The notes under the pieces were generated by a model. The model was not told where the DNA came from and searched no databases. It worked only from the letters and a program-made list of their open reading frames with translations. From CAYVZU01 sp964455935 (GTDB lineage Bacteria; Fibrobacterota; CAYVZU01): a DNA stretch of 37,927 nt. The stretch is from the NCBI GenBank assembly GCA_964455935.1, contig CAYVZU010000024.1, positions 1 through 37,927 on the forward strand, given 5' to 3'. The position numbers were made by a program, and so were the translations under genes. This document shows, piece by piece, positions 1 through 6,977 of this stretch (its first letter is position 1; each line of letters starts with the position of its first letter).

Positions 1-33
1 GGTAACCCCTTGACACAACATCTTGGGGCTACC
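1..33. repeat. Imperfect inverted repeat at the window edge
   Basis: GGTAACCCC (1-9) pairs with GGGGCTACC (25-33) around a 15-base loop, with one mismatch. A second small hairpin, GTCC-gaa-GGAC, follows at 44-54. On the minus strand both lie just past the stop of the broken helicase remnant. They could be weak terminator hairpins or the terminus of a mobile element that interrupted the gene; the sequence outside the window is needed to decide. Confidence 0.35.
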
Positions 34-59
34 CACACAAAAGTCCGAAGGACCCAAAT

Positions 60-612
60 TTATATTCCACGAGCCATTTTTTCAAAAGCGTGATTGTCCG
101 CCCTGATTCGAGAGCCCTGCAAGGGTCAGGTTGCTGCTCCCAAGGTAACCGATAATCGGGTTGATGGGGTCGGACCGAAACAGGAGATAGAGCTTTGCAT
201 GAAGCGAATGTTTCACAAACAGCTTGACTACTACCTTGCCGGCGACAATCTGTGCGGCCAGGACCCGCAGCCCAACTTCATCCTCAGTTGTTGGCGTCCC
301 CGTAGCCAGTTGGTCCCGAAATTCCTGTGCAAGCCGTTTTTTGAGCTGAATTGCTTCTTTGTTATCAATCCCGGGCGTTTGGGATATGGCAAGGGCGGCA
401 CGGATTTCCTGCTCCGGCCGTTTCTGCATACCTACCAGAAGCCGGCATTGATTGCCTTCGGCCCCCGACCACTTCTCTATGAAGCTGTCAATTGATTTCC
501 AACCCCGAAGGTTAAAGTAGCCTACGCAGAAATCGGCATGGTCGGACACTTTCAAGGTCTCCTGCAACGTGGGCAGGAGCTTCTGGTCTATGTTGTCGAA
601 AATTCGTGGCAT
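60..612 (-). pseudogene. N-terminal remnant of PLD-domain helicase (defence-type)
   Basis: The 176-residue reading frame from ATG 612 begins MPRIFDNIDQKLLPTL and contains a phospholipase D-like HKD-type core: HAKLYLLF (about residues 138-145) followed by GYLGSSNLTLAGLSNQG. This is the N-terminal module of large helicase-related proteins in which a PLD-like domain precedes a DEAD/SNF2 helicase of about 1000 residues, often found in defence or restriction loci. After SNQG the frame goes to GQSRF and stops at 82. In the next frame, from 98 down to a stop at 60, the codons read DNHAFEKMARGI, which resembles what should follow the HKD core in the family (from memory). A small deletion with frameshift therefore seems to have broken the gene, and everything downstream is missing at the window edge. 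No other defence gene is adjacent. Confidence 0.7.
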
Positions 613-777
613 ATTGCGGTATTGGTATGCTACCTAAAATAGATATTGATTGTTTGGGAATCTTAAAAAAGGCCCGGCCGCGAGAATTCGTTGATTCAGT
701 CTTGCAGTTCTTAACAATCAATCCGGCCGTGGTTTATTTTATTTCTATACTCCTGCATTGAAAGGCTTCCAACGGAT

Positions 778-1779
778 ATGGCCGGAAAAACAAAAAGCAG
801 AAAGAATGATAACGCTCCAATTCTCCTGACCGGCGACGACCAGGTCTCGAAAGAGAGCTTTATCGAGCAGTGGATGGCAACCTCGATTCCGGCCGAGGCG
901 GCGCAGTTCGATTATGACTCCTTTGACGCGAGCGAAACCAAATCCGACGACATCATCGCGAGCTGCCTGGCTTTGCCCATGCTGGCCCCGTTCCGCTGCG
1001 TTCTCGTCCGCCACCTGGATAAGATGTCCGCCGCCGAACTGGAGATCCTGGCCCGGTACCTGGCCGATCCCTCGCCGTCGACCCTGCACCTTTTCGAGAC
1101 CGAATCACCCGATCGCCGCCAGAAGAGCTGGCAGAAAATCGTGACGTTCTGCCGGGTCGAGGAATTCAAAGTTCCGTATCCCGAGCGGATTCCCGCTTGG
1201 ATCGCCGAACGCTGCCGCAGTCGCTACAACCGGCGCATTGACACTGCGGCAGCCCAGCTTATCCTGGATTGCGTGGGCACTGACTTGGGCGAGATCGATT
1301 CCGAATTGGGAAAACTCGATGTCTTCGTTGCCGAGAAGCAGCCCATTTCCGTCGAGGACGTCGAGAAACAGGTCGGTGCGCGGGCCGAGAATGTCTTCGA
1401 ATGGATCCGCGCCATTGGCGAAAAAGACTGCGGCCGGGCCTTTCAGTGGATGGACGGCCTGTTCGGCGCGGGGGCGGAGGCGCATGGGCCGCTGGCGCTT
1501 CTGGGCCGCCATTTTCATTCGCTGCTTAAAATCCGTCTGCTCCAGAAAGAGCGGCTGAGCGAGGAGGACATTGCCGCGCGTCTTCATTTAAACGCGTTCT
1601 TTCATTTCAAGAAACTTGGTTTTGGTCGCCAGGCCAAGGGGTTCGCGCCGGCCGAACTGGAATCGGCCCTGGATCGGATCGTGGAAACGGAGCGGCTCCT
1701 GAAAAGTTCCTCGGCCGATCCCCGCCTGGCAATGGAATCTCTTGTCTTTGCCATTTGCCGGCAAGTTCCGGTGGAATGA
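778..1779 (+). CDS. holA: DNA polymerase III delta subunit
   Basis: Encodes 333 residues, the usual length for HolA (about 340). The delta subunit is the wrench of the clamp loader: it opens the beta sliding clamp and is part of the gamma/tau complex. Visible features are an AAA+-like N-terminal fold that begins ILLTGDDQVSKESFIEQW, a middle region with the family pattern AAQLILDCVGTDLGEIDSEL (about residues 157-176), VEDVEKQVG, and a C-terminal helical collar ending LAMESLVFAICRQ. As is normal for delta there is no Walker A motif. The ATG at 778 is the first in frame after a TATACT hexamer (746-751) that lacks a recognisable -35 box. The gene stands alone; a heptamer repeat begins three bases after its stop codon. 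Confidence 0.9.
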   Translation: MAGKTKSRKNDNAPILLTGDDQVSKESFIEQWMATSIPAEAAQFDYDSFDASETKSDDIIASCLALPMLAPFRCVLVRHLDKMSAAELEILARYLADPSPSTLHLFETESPDRRQKSWQKIVTFCRVEEFKVPYPERIPAWIAERCRSRYNRRIDTAAAQLILDCVGTDLGEIDSELGKLDVFVAEKQPISVEDVEKQVGARAENVFEWIRAIGEKDCGRAFQWMDGLFGAGAEAHGPLALLGRHFHSLLKIRLLQKERLSEEDIAARLHLNAFFHFKKLGFGRQAKGFAPAELESALDRIVETERLLKSSSADPRLAMESLVFAICRQVPVE

Positions 1780-1781
1780 GC

Positions 1782-1809
1782 GGATAGGGGCCAGGGGCCA
1801 GGGTTGGTA
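1782..1809 (+). repeat. Heptamer (STRR-like) array, G-rich
   Basis: Four consecutive 7-base units: GGATAGG, GGCCAGG, GGCCAGG, GTTGGTA. The array starts three bases after the holA stop codon. It belongs to the same family as eight other period-7 arrays in the window and is roughly inverted relative to the one at 1942-1976. Confidence 0.7.
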
Positions 1810-1941
1810 AAAAAAGGAATTGAGCAATAAAGCTTGGAATCGGATTCGCGCCGTTCTGCTTTGGTTTCCTGCCCCAACTCACATGGCCTTCTTGCTTCCA
1901 GCCTGCCGCGATGCGGCCCATCGGCTTTCATTATCTTCCGG

Positions 1942-1976
1942 CTAACCCCTGATCCCTGTCCTCTGATCCCTTCTTC
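1942..1976 (+). repeat. Heptamer (STRR-like) array, C-rich
   Basis: Units CTAACCC, CTGATCC, CTGTCCT, CTGATCC, CTTCTTC in exact 7-base phase. It lies just upstream of the promoter of the kinase operon and has the opposite strand bias to the array after holA. Confidence 0.7.
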
Positions 1977-1996
1977 ATCCATTCTTCAGACTTGCC

Positions 1997-2026
1997 TTGA
2001 ACTGATTTTCCCTCATTAGTTATACT
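1997..2026 (+). promoter_or_regulatory. Sigma70-like promoter of the sensor kinase operon
   Basis: TTGAAC (1997-2002), an 18-base spacer and TATACT (2021-2026). The predicted start near 2033 would give a leader of about 48 bases before the GTG at 2081. Expected to drive the small membrane protein, the kinase and the regulator. Confidence 0.5.
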
Positions 2027-2080
2027 GTTACTGTTTTTCCCTATGAGGCCGCGCTGGCCTTGCGCGCGTCAGGAGAGTTC

Positions 2081-2296
2081 GTGGGACGGCTTGTGAAGCG
2101 AGTGGGATCCTTTGTTCTGTTTGCGCGCGGCGCCGACAACGTCCGTGGCGGCGTGGTCTTTCTTTTCACACAATTTCTCCTTGTCCTGTCCGTGCTGTTT
2201 ATTGCCGAGTGCCTGCTGATCCTGTTGGGAATCACAAATGTGTGCCTTCCGTTCAAGCAGTCCCTCAATCTGATTCTGGAAAAAATCGTTTACTGA
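2081..2296 (+). CDS. Small membrane protein upstream of sensor kinase
   Basis: A 71-residue frame starting at GTG 2081 with AGGAG at 2071-2075 (5-base spacing). A longer TTG start at 2060 has no ribosome-binding site. The protein has a basic N-terminus (GRLVKRVG), one long hydrophobic segment (about residues 24-50, VVFLFTQFLLVLSVLF and onward) and a short C-terminal tail. I recognise no family. Its TGA (2294-2296) ends five bases before the kinase ATG at 2302, which itself lacks a Shine-Dalgarno sequence, so the kinase is probably translated by coupling to this frame. That arrangement is the best argument that it is real. Alternatively it is only a leader frame. Confidence 0.5.
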   Translation: MGRLVKRVGSFVLFARGADNVRGGVVFLFTQFLLVLSVLFIAECLLILLGITNVCLPFKQSLNLILEKIVY

Positions 2297-2301
2297 TCAA
2301 C

Positions 2302-3735
2302 ATGCGTTCGCCGCTGCGCCTTCTTGGCTTCCGCGTTCTGCTGATTCTTACCTTTCTTCTGGTCGCCTCGTCTAGTTGCTTTGCGCTGGCTTTGCGTCGC
2401 GCCGGTTCGCCAGTTCTGCTTGCGGCTGCGGCGGGTCTTCTGGCTCTGGGCACGGGCCTTTTTCTGTATCTCCTGTGGCGCTGGCGCCACGAGCAAACCG
2501 AAACCGTTCTGCTGCGCGATCAGCTCGAAAAATCGGCGCTGATCATGCGCATGCAACAGGAAAAATCAAGCCAGATCGGCGAGAAAATCGATTCCCTGCA
2601 CAGCAAGATCCTCATGAGCAAACAGCAGCTCGAGTCCACCTTCGACGCCATCACCGACGGCATCTGCGTGCTCGACGAGGATCTGGTCATCCAGCGCGTG
2701 AACCGGGCCTATTCCGAGCTGGTCAATATGCCCATTCGCGATCTCCTGGGCCGCAAATGCTTTCATGTCTTCTGGCATTCCAAAACGCCGTGCCGCAACT
2801 GCCCCACCCTGCACACCATCGGCAGCGGCAACATCCGCGTGCGCCAGGCCATGAATAAAACCGAGCCCGATCACACCAGCTTCTACGAAATGAGTTCGTT
2901 CCCCATCAAGGACCACACGGGCAAGGTGATCCATGTCATAGAATCGATTCACGATGTGACCGAACAGCGCCAGTTGACCGAGCAGCTGATCCGCACCGAG
3001 AAGCTGTCGACCATCGGCATCATGACCGCCGGCATTGCGCACGAAATGAACAATCCCCTTTCCGGAATCAGCGGAAACGCCTCCAATATGCTCCAGATGC
3101 CTGACAAGTACGGCCTCAACGAAAAAGGCGTACAGCGTGTGCGCGCCATGCTCGAGGCCTCGGAACGGGCCACGCGGATTATGCGCAACCTGCTTGACCT
3201 CTCGCGCCACCACGAAGGCGAGATGGTTTTTTCGGACCTCAATGCGATCATCATCAACGCCCTCGGTAAAATCCACCTGCCCGGCTATGGCCGGATCGTG
3301 AAAGAATTCCGCAAGGCCGACAACATTCCGCCCCTGCGCTGCGATCCCGTGAAAATGGAGCAGGTCATGATTAATATTATCACCAATGCCTATTATGCCA
3401 TCGAGGACAAACGGGAATCGCTGGCCGCAACGCTGCTGCCCGAAAAAGCGGCGGAATACATTGGCCGAATTTTCGTTCAGACGCAATGCCGCGCCGGGCG
3501 AATCCAGATCCAGATCGAGGACAATGGCAACGGCATTCCCGAGGACAGAAAGAAGCACATCTTCGATCCTTTTTTCACCACCCGGCCGCCTGGCAAAGGA
3601 ACGGGATTGGGGCTGAGCATCAGTTATAAGATCGTGGCCGAATACAATGGAAAAATCTGGGCCGAGAACAGCCCGGCCGGCGGCGCGCAATTCTTTATCG
3701 AGGTGCCGGCGGCAAAAATGGAGTCAGCGGGATGA
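2302..3735 (+). CDS. Membrane-anchored PAS sensor histidine kinase
   Basis: 477 residues. Two hydrophobic segments near the N-terminus (about 10-30 and 36-58) are followed by a coiled-coil linker (about 66-112), a PAS domain (about 112-225), a HisKA domain with the H-box AGIAHEMNNPL (His247) and a HATPase_c domain: N-box ending ITNA near 362, G1 box DNGNGI (407-412), F box FDPFFTT, G2 box GTGLGLS (433-439). It should autophosphorylate on His247 and pass phosphate to a receiver, most likely the product of the next gene, whose ATG overlaps its stop. The PAS domain has Cys153, Cys164 and Cys167 with nearby histidines, a cysteine pattern found in NtrB/AtoS-like kinases. The start at 2302 is chosen because it gives a clean membrane anchor; an in-frame ATG at 2209 lies inside the preceding gene. 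Confidence 0.9.
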   Translation: MRSPLRLLGFRVLLILTFLLVASSSCFALALRRAGSPVLLAAAAGLLALGTGLFLYLLWRWRHEQTETVLLRDQLEKSALIMRMQQEKSSQIGEKIDSLHSKILMSKQQLESTFDAITDGICVLDEDLVIQRVNRAYSELVNMPIRDLLGRKCFHVFWHSKTPCRNCPTLHTIGSGNIRVRQAMNKTEPDHTSFYEMSSFPIKDHTGKVIHVIESIHDVTEQRQLTEQLIRTEKLSTIGIMTAGIAHEMNNPLSGISGNASNMLQMPDKYGLNEKGVQRVRAMLEASERATRIMRNLLDLSRHHEGEMVFSDLNAIIINALGKIHLPGYGRIVKEFRKADNIPPLRCDPVKMEQVMINIITNAYYAIEDKRESLAATLLPEKAAEYIGRIFVQTQCRAGRIQIQIEDNGNGIPEDRKKHIFDPFFTTRPPGKGTGLGLSISYKIVAEYNGKIWAENSPAGGAQFFIEVPAAKMESAG

Positions 3736-4643
3736 CGACGAACAAGGAATTCAGTATTCTGGTGGTGGACGACGAGGAAGTGATCCGCAACATGCTTCTG
3801 GATTACCTGGAAAACACACACGAAGTGATCTGCATTGAAAATGCGGAGAAGGCCCTGGATCTGCTTCGGCGCAAGCGTTTCGACCTGGTCATCTCCGACA
3901 TCAACATGCCGGGCATGAAAGGGTACGAACTTCTGGCCCGCATTCAACGTGAGTTCCCCGGCACCAAGACCGCCCTGATTACGGCCTACAATGTGGACGA
4001 TTATGTGCGGCTGGCCAAGGGACACGGCATCTGCAATATCATTACCAAGACCACGCCGTTCAATTTTCTCGAACTCAAGGCCGTTGTTCAGGGCTTACTC
4101 ACCGGCGATATCTTTGGGCTGCGCCGCCACCTTCTCGACGAGCACAGCATTCTGGGAACACATGTCATTCGCTCGTCCGACGATGCCAAGCGCATTCGCG
4201 AAGAGGTGGTCTCGACCTTCAAAGAACGCTTTGGTGATGTGGGTGAGCTGAAACTGGTGCTCGATGAATTGATCACCAATGCCATTTACCATGCGCCGGT
4301 CAAGACAACGGGCGAGGAGAAGTATCGCGAGTTTACCGACGTGGTGCTGGAGCCCAACGAATACGTCTATGTGACCCTGGGATTCGACACGGAAAAATAT
4401 GGCGTTTCCATCATGGATACCCAGGGCACACTATCCAAAGAGATTATCCTTTACAAGATCGACCGCCATATCCATGCTGAGGGCATTCTTGATGATAGCG
4501 GCCGGGGCATTCACATGTCGCGTATTTTCGCTGACCGCCTGGTGGCCAACATCGAGCGCGGTCGCAAGACCGAGATGGTGCTCTTTAACTATCTCGACAA
4601 GAGCTACAAGGGCTACAAGCCGCTCTACATCAACGAACTGTAA
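3732..4643 (+). CDS. Response regulator with anti-sigma-type HATPase output
   Basis: 303 residues. An N-terminal receiver domain (about 6-122) has the acidic pair Asp13-Asp14, phosphoacceptor Asp56 in VISDINMPG and conserved Lys106. The C-terminal half (about 150-300) is a HATPase_c_2 domain of the RsbW/SpoIIAB anti-sigma kinase type: N-box LVLDELITNAIYHA (176-189), G1-like MDTQG (228-232) and G2-like DDSGRGIHMSR (254-264). Such proteins let a phosphorelay control a partner switch: the ATPase would bind or phosphorylate an anti-anti-sigma (STAS) protein. The ATG overlaps the kinase stop by four bases (ATGA), so the two are co-translated. No sigma factor is nearby, but two STAS proteins lie at 19927-20858. 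Assignment of domains is firm; partners are inferred. Confidence 0.88.
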   Translation: MTTNKEFSILVVDDEEVIRNMLLDYLENTHEVICIENAEKALDLLRRKRFDLVISDINMPGMKGYELLARIQREFPGTKTALITAYNVDDYVRLAKGHGICNIITKTTPFNFLELKAVVQGLLTGDIFGLRRHLLDEHSILGTHVIRSSDDAKRIREEVVSTFKERFGDVGELKLVLDELITNAIYHAPVKTTGEEKYREFTDVVLEPNEYVYVTLGFDTEKYGVSIMDTQGTLSKEIILYKIDRHIHAEGILDDSGRGIHMSRIFADRLVANIERGRKTEMVLFNYLDKSYKGYKPLYINEL

Positions 4644-4972
4644 TGATGAGATCCTAGGCCATCCGCCCAAAGCGGATTCGACCTCGGGCCCCTTTTGCAG
4701 AAATCGATGGTGCCATGCATATTTCCGACATTGCATTTGGCACAATCTGTCCGCATTGGTCCGTCAATTCACTAATCGCAAATATTCAGCATGGTCAACA
4801 CCTCACATTAATCATCTCCCATCCTCACTAAGGCGGGGCAGGCTCCGGGGGAGGAAAGGGTCCTCTCACCACACGGTGGGAGAGAGGGCCAGGGTGAGGG
4901 CGTGACAGTAGCCATTACTTCCGAAATGCATAGCGCAGGAACTAATTTCTATTCCAAACCAAAGGGGATTTC
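4644..4972. other. Intergenic region with hairpin and dispersed repeat
   Basis: About 330 bases with no gene. A perfect 6-bp hairpin, ATCCGC-ccaaa-GCGGAT, sits at 4661-4677, just after the regulator stop, but no T-run follows directly, so it is at best a weak terminator. A dispersed repeat fills about 4824-4903. The last 60 bases lead into the EF-P ribosome-binding site (AAAGGGG, about 4960-4966). I found no convincing promoter. Confidence 0.5.
4824..4903. repeat. Dispersed intergenic repeat (CCTCACCCTGGCCCTCTCCC type)
   Basis: The right part, read in reverse complement, gives CCCTCACCCTGGCCCTCTC, a motif common as an intergenic repeat in many bacterial genomes. The left part (CCTCACTAAGGCGGGGCAGG) is a partial inverted copy, so the element could fold into a long imperfect hairpin. 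A shorter relative lies at about 6884-6931. Confidence 0.5.
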
Positions 4973-5545
4973 ATGATCAATACTGTCTCCAGCATAAAAA
5001 AGGGCATGCTCATCAGGCATGAGGAAGGCCTTTATATGGTCGCTCTTTGCAATCACAACGTTACCGCGCGCGGTGGCGGTTCCGTTATCGTCAAACTGAA
5101 AAACATCGAAACCGGCGCGAACCTGGAGGTCAAATACCGATCCGGGGATAAATTCGAGGAAATCGAGTTGGACGAAATCCCCATGGAATATCTTTACCAG
5201 GATGAAGACCAGTATTGCTTCATGAATAACACCAACTTCGAACAGATTATGGTGGACAAAGATCGCATTGGGGAGGCCACAAAATATCTAACTCCGAACA
5301 TTGCGGTCCGCCTGATGTTTTACAAAGAGCGCCCCCTTGAAGTGAAGCTGCCCAATGAAGTCACCCTGACCGTGACTGAAACAGGACCCAGCATAAAGGG
5401 CGCGACGGCTGCCGCCCAAACAAAGCCGGCCACTCTTGAAACCGGGCTTGTTGTGCAGGTCCCACCTTTTGTTGCGACCGGCGACAAAATTATTGTTCAG
5501 ACGCAGGAAGGCGTTTACATTTCACGTGCCAAGGAGAAGCAATAG
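4973..5545 (+). CDS. efp: Elongation factor P
   Basis: 190 residues, the normal EF-P length, with all three beta domains: KOW-like domain I (MINTVSSIKKGML onward), the middle OB domain (EYLYQDEDQYCFMNN) and the C-terminal OB domain (TKPATLETGLVVQVPPF, GVYISR). EF-P enters the ribosome between the P and E sites and rescues stalling at polyproline. The loop that reaches the peptidyl-transferase centre reads TARGGG: Arg33 occupies the position of the lysine modified by EpmA/EpmB in E. coli. Arginine here is known from EF-Ps that are rhamnosylated by EarP, but the surrounding loop differs and no modification enzyme is encoded nearby. ATG 4973 has AAAGGGG seven bases upstream. Confidence 0.93.
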   Translation: MINTVSSIKKGMLIRHEEGLYMVALCNHNVTARGGGSVIVKLKNIETGANLEVKYRSGDKFEEIELDEIPMEYLYQDEDQYCFMNNTNFEQIMVDKDRIGEATKYLTPNIAVRLMFYKERPLEVKLPNEVTLTVTETGPSIKGATAAAQTKPATLETGLVVQVPPFVATGDKIIVQTQEGVYISRAKEKQ

Positions 5546-5598
5546 GCCTTTGCGGCATCCGTTCTTTTCGCGGGCATTCGGCGGGCATCTGTCCGAAA

Positions 5599-6798
5599 TT
5601 ACACGTTCTTGTCAAGCCAGTCCGTCAAACCGTTTTCCCCACATAGCGGAATTGCGGTAATGGCCCCCTTCTCGGCAAGGGGATAGGGCTTTTCCGTTCT
5701 GCAGACCACGGCTCCTTTCACCAGAGATTTGGGTCCATAGGTGCCGTAAAGGGCCGCAAGGTTTCGGACATCTCCATTCGAAGTCTCCGCAGCCGTTTTG
5801 CATTCAATCCCAAGGAACGATTTAGGGGCGAGTTCGATCAGAAGATCAACCTCTTCGCCGCTTGCTGTGCGATGGAAGAAACACGGAGGCCTGACTCCTC
5901 TGTTCTGGAAGTATTTGATGGTTTCGGCAAACACGAGGTTCTCCCATACAGCGCCAAACAAGGCATGCGAGGGTACGGCATTCCAGTTGCGAAACCCCAT
6001 GAGGTATAACAGCAAGCCCGTATCCATAAAGTAGAGCTTTGGCGTCTTGACAAGCCTTTTTGAAACATTGGCGTGATATGGCTCGAGCAGATGGATGTGT
6101 CCGCTGGCAGTGAGGACCGACATCCAGGATTTGGCTGTGTTTGGGGCAATCCCCACATCTCTTGCGAGTTCCGAAATCGACAAAAGGCAGCCAACGCGCA
6201 GGGCGGCTGCGCGGATGAAGCGGTCGAAATCCCTAAGATCTCCGACGCGCAGAACATTCCGCACATCCCTTTCGAGATACGTGGCCAGATAGGAGCCATA
6301 CCAAAGGTCGCGGTCAAGCCCCGGACGGCTCCACAGTTCCGGAAAACCGCCTTTCCAGGCGTAATCGTCGATTGTCTTCAAGGAGCATTTGGCGGCTGCT
6401 TCCTCAAGAGAGAGCGTTGAGAGGGCCACCACCGCGCACCGGCCGGCCAGTGACTCCGATACACCCTCCATGACGGCGAAGTCCTGCGAGCCGGTAAGAA
6501 TGAAACGCCCCGGTCTTTTGTCCTGGTCCACGGAAGCTTTCAGGTAACGGAAAAGCGTGGGCGCATATTGGACTTCGTCGATAATTGCGGGTTCATGAAG
6601 GCTGCTGAGGAATGCTTTGCTGTCGAGTCTGGCGGAATTCGCTTCGCGCGGGATGTCGAGAGTGATATAGGAGGCAGCGGGAAGAAGGTGGCGGACGAGA
6701 CTTGTTTTTCCGGATTGCCGCGGGCCGGTTAAAATTACTACAGGGAACTGGCGAAGAGCCTTGGAAATCTGCTGAGAAAGTTTTCTTTCAATCCACAT
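5599..6798 (-). CDS. AAA ATPase with DUF4143 / nuclease-like C-terminus
   Basis: 399 residues from ATG 6798. Walker A GPRQSGKT (25-32), Walker B AIIDEVQ (71-77) and LTGSQDFAV sensor region define the AAA_14 ATPase domain. The C-terminal DUF4143 region has EEVDLLIE and GIECK, the acidic/ECK pattern of a PD-(D/E)XK nuclease fold. These stand-alone ATPases are widespread and often horizontally acquired; their cellular role is mostly unknown. An upstream in-frame ATG at 6813 exists, but 6798 matches the family start (MWIERKL) and lies six bases after a -10 box, suggesting a leaderless mRNA. It is transcribed away from dapL; the end is 53 bases from the convergent efp stop. Confidence 0.85.
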   Translation of the reverse strand: MWIERKLSQQISKALRQFPVVILTGPRQSGKTSLVRHLLPAASYITLDIPREANSARLDSKAFLSSLHEPAIIDEVQYAPTLFRYLKASVDQDKRPGRFILTGSQDFAVMEGVSESLAGRCAVVALSTLSLEEAAAKCSLKTIDDYAWKGGFPELWSRPGLDRDLWYGSYLATYLERDVRNVLRVGDLRDFDRFIRAAALRVGCLLSISELARDVGIAPNTAKSWMSVLTASGHIHLLEPYHANVSKRLVKTPKLYFMDTGLLLYLMGFRNWNAVPSHALFGAVWENLVFAETIKYFQNRGVRPPCFFHRTASGEEVDLLIELAPKSFLGIECKTAAETSNGDVRNLAALYGTYGPKSLVKGAVVCRTEKPYPLAEKGAITAIPLCGENGLTDWLDKNV

Positions 6799-6802
6799 GA
6801 TG

Positions 6803-6833
6803 ATAATATGCAATTGAATTGCAAATTTGTCAA
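6803..6833 (-). promoter_or_regulatory. Promoter of the DUF4143 ATPase gene
   Basis: On the minus strand TTGACA (6833-6828), 17 bases, CATATT (6810-6805), then six bases to the ATG at 6798. An alternative -10, TATTAT (6808-6803), has a 19-base spacer. No Shine-Dalgarno sequence is present, consistent with leaderless translation. Confidence 0.5.
6809..6823. promoter_or_regulatory. 15-base palindrome between divergent promoters
   Basis: TGCAATTGAATTGCA is a perfect palindrome around its central base. It sits in the spacer of the minus-strand promoter and just upstream of the dapL promoter -35 box. It is a plausible operator for a dimeric regulator; the regulator is not identifiable from the window. 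Confidence 0.4.
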
Positions 6834-6855
6834 ATAGGCCGCGTGCCAGTATTAG
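6827..6855 (+). promoter_or_regulatory. Promoter upstream of dapL
   Basis: TTGTCA (6827-6832), a 17-base spacer and TATTAG (6850-6855). The -35 box overlaps the -35 box of the divergent ATPase promoter, so RNA polymerase cannot occupy both at once. The leader to the dapL ATG would be about 115 bases and contains a dispersed repeat. Confidence 0.5.
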
Positions 6856-6883
6856 AGAGAACTATTTTTCTTGACCAAGCATT

Positions 6884-6931
6884 ACCCCCTTACCCCAGCC
6901 CTCTTGAACCGAAGGGAGAGGGAGATCTTAG
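6884..6931. repeat. Short copy of the CCCTTACCCCAGCCCTCT repeat
   Basis: CCCCCTTACCCCAGCCCTCT is followed by AGGGAGAGGG, giving a small imperfect hairpin. It resembles the right part of the repeat at 4824-4903. It lies in the presumed dapL leader and could affect its expression. Confidence 0.4.
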
Positions 6932-6977
6932 AAAGGGCTGCGACGATTACAGCAGAAAATTAGAAAGGCGGGACGAT

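Larger units (their letters stand above)
1780..2080. other. Intergenic region with two heptamer arrays and a promoter
   Basis: About 300 bases without a convincing gene. It starts with a G-rich heptamer array (1782-1809), ends with a C-rich one (1942-1976) and a sigma70-like promoter (1997-2026). The middle (1810-1941) shows nothing recognisable on either strand; short reading frames here have no start signal or family resemblance. Confidence 0.6.

Noticed and set aside
94..495. 133-codon plus-strand frame
   Set aside because: It is the reverse reading of the helicase remnant and contains no family motif or ribosome-binding site.
2566..3690. 374-codon minus-strand frame opposite the histidine kinase
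   Set aside because: Antisense of a gene with clear kinase motifs. GC-rich coding DNA often leaves the opposite strand open; the composition (many H, D, G) is typical of such shadows.
4737..4756. Sigma54-like site TGGCACAATCTGTCCGCA
   Set aside because: GG and GC are 12 bases apart rather than the required 10.
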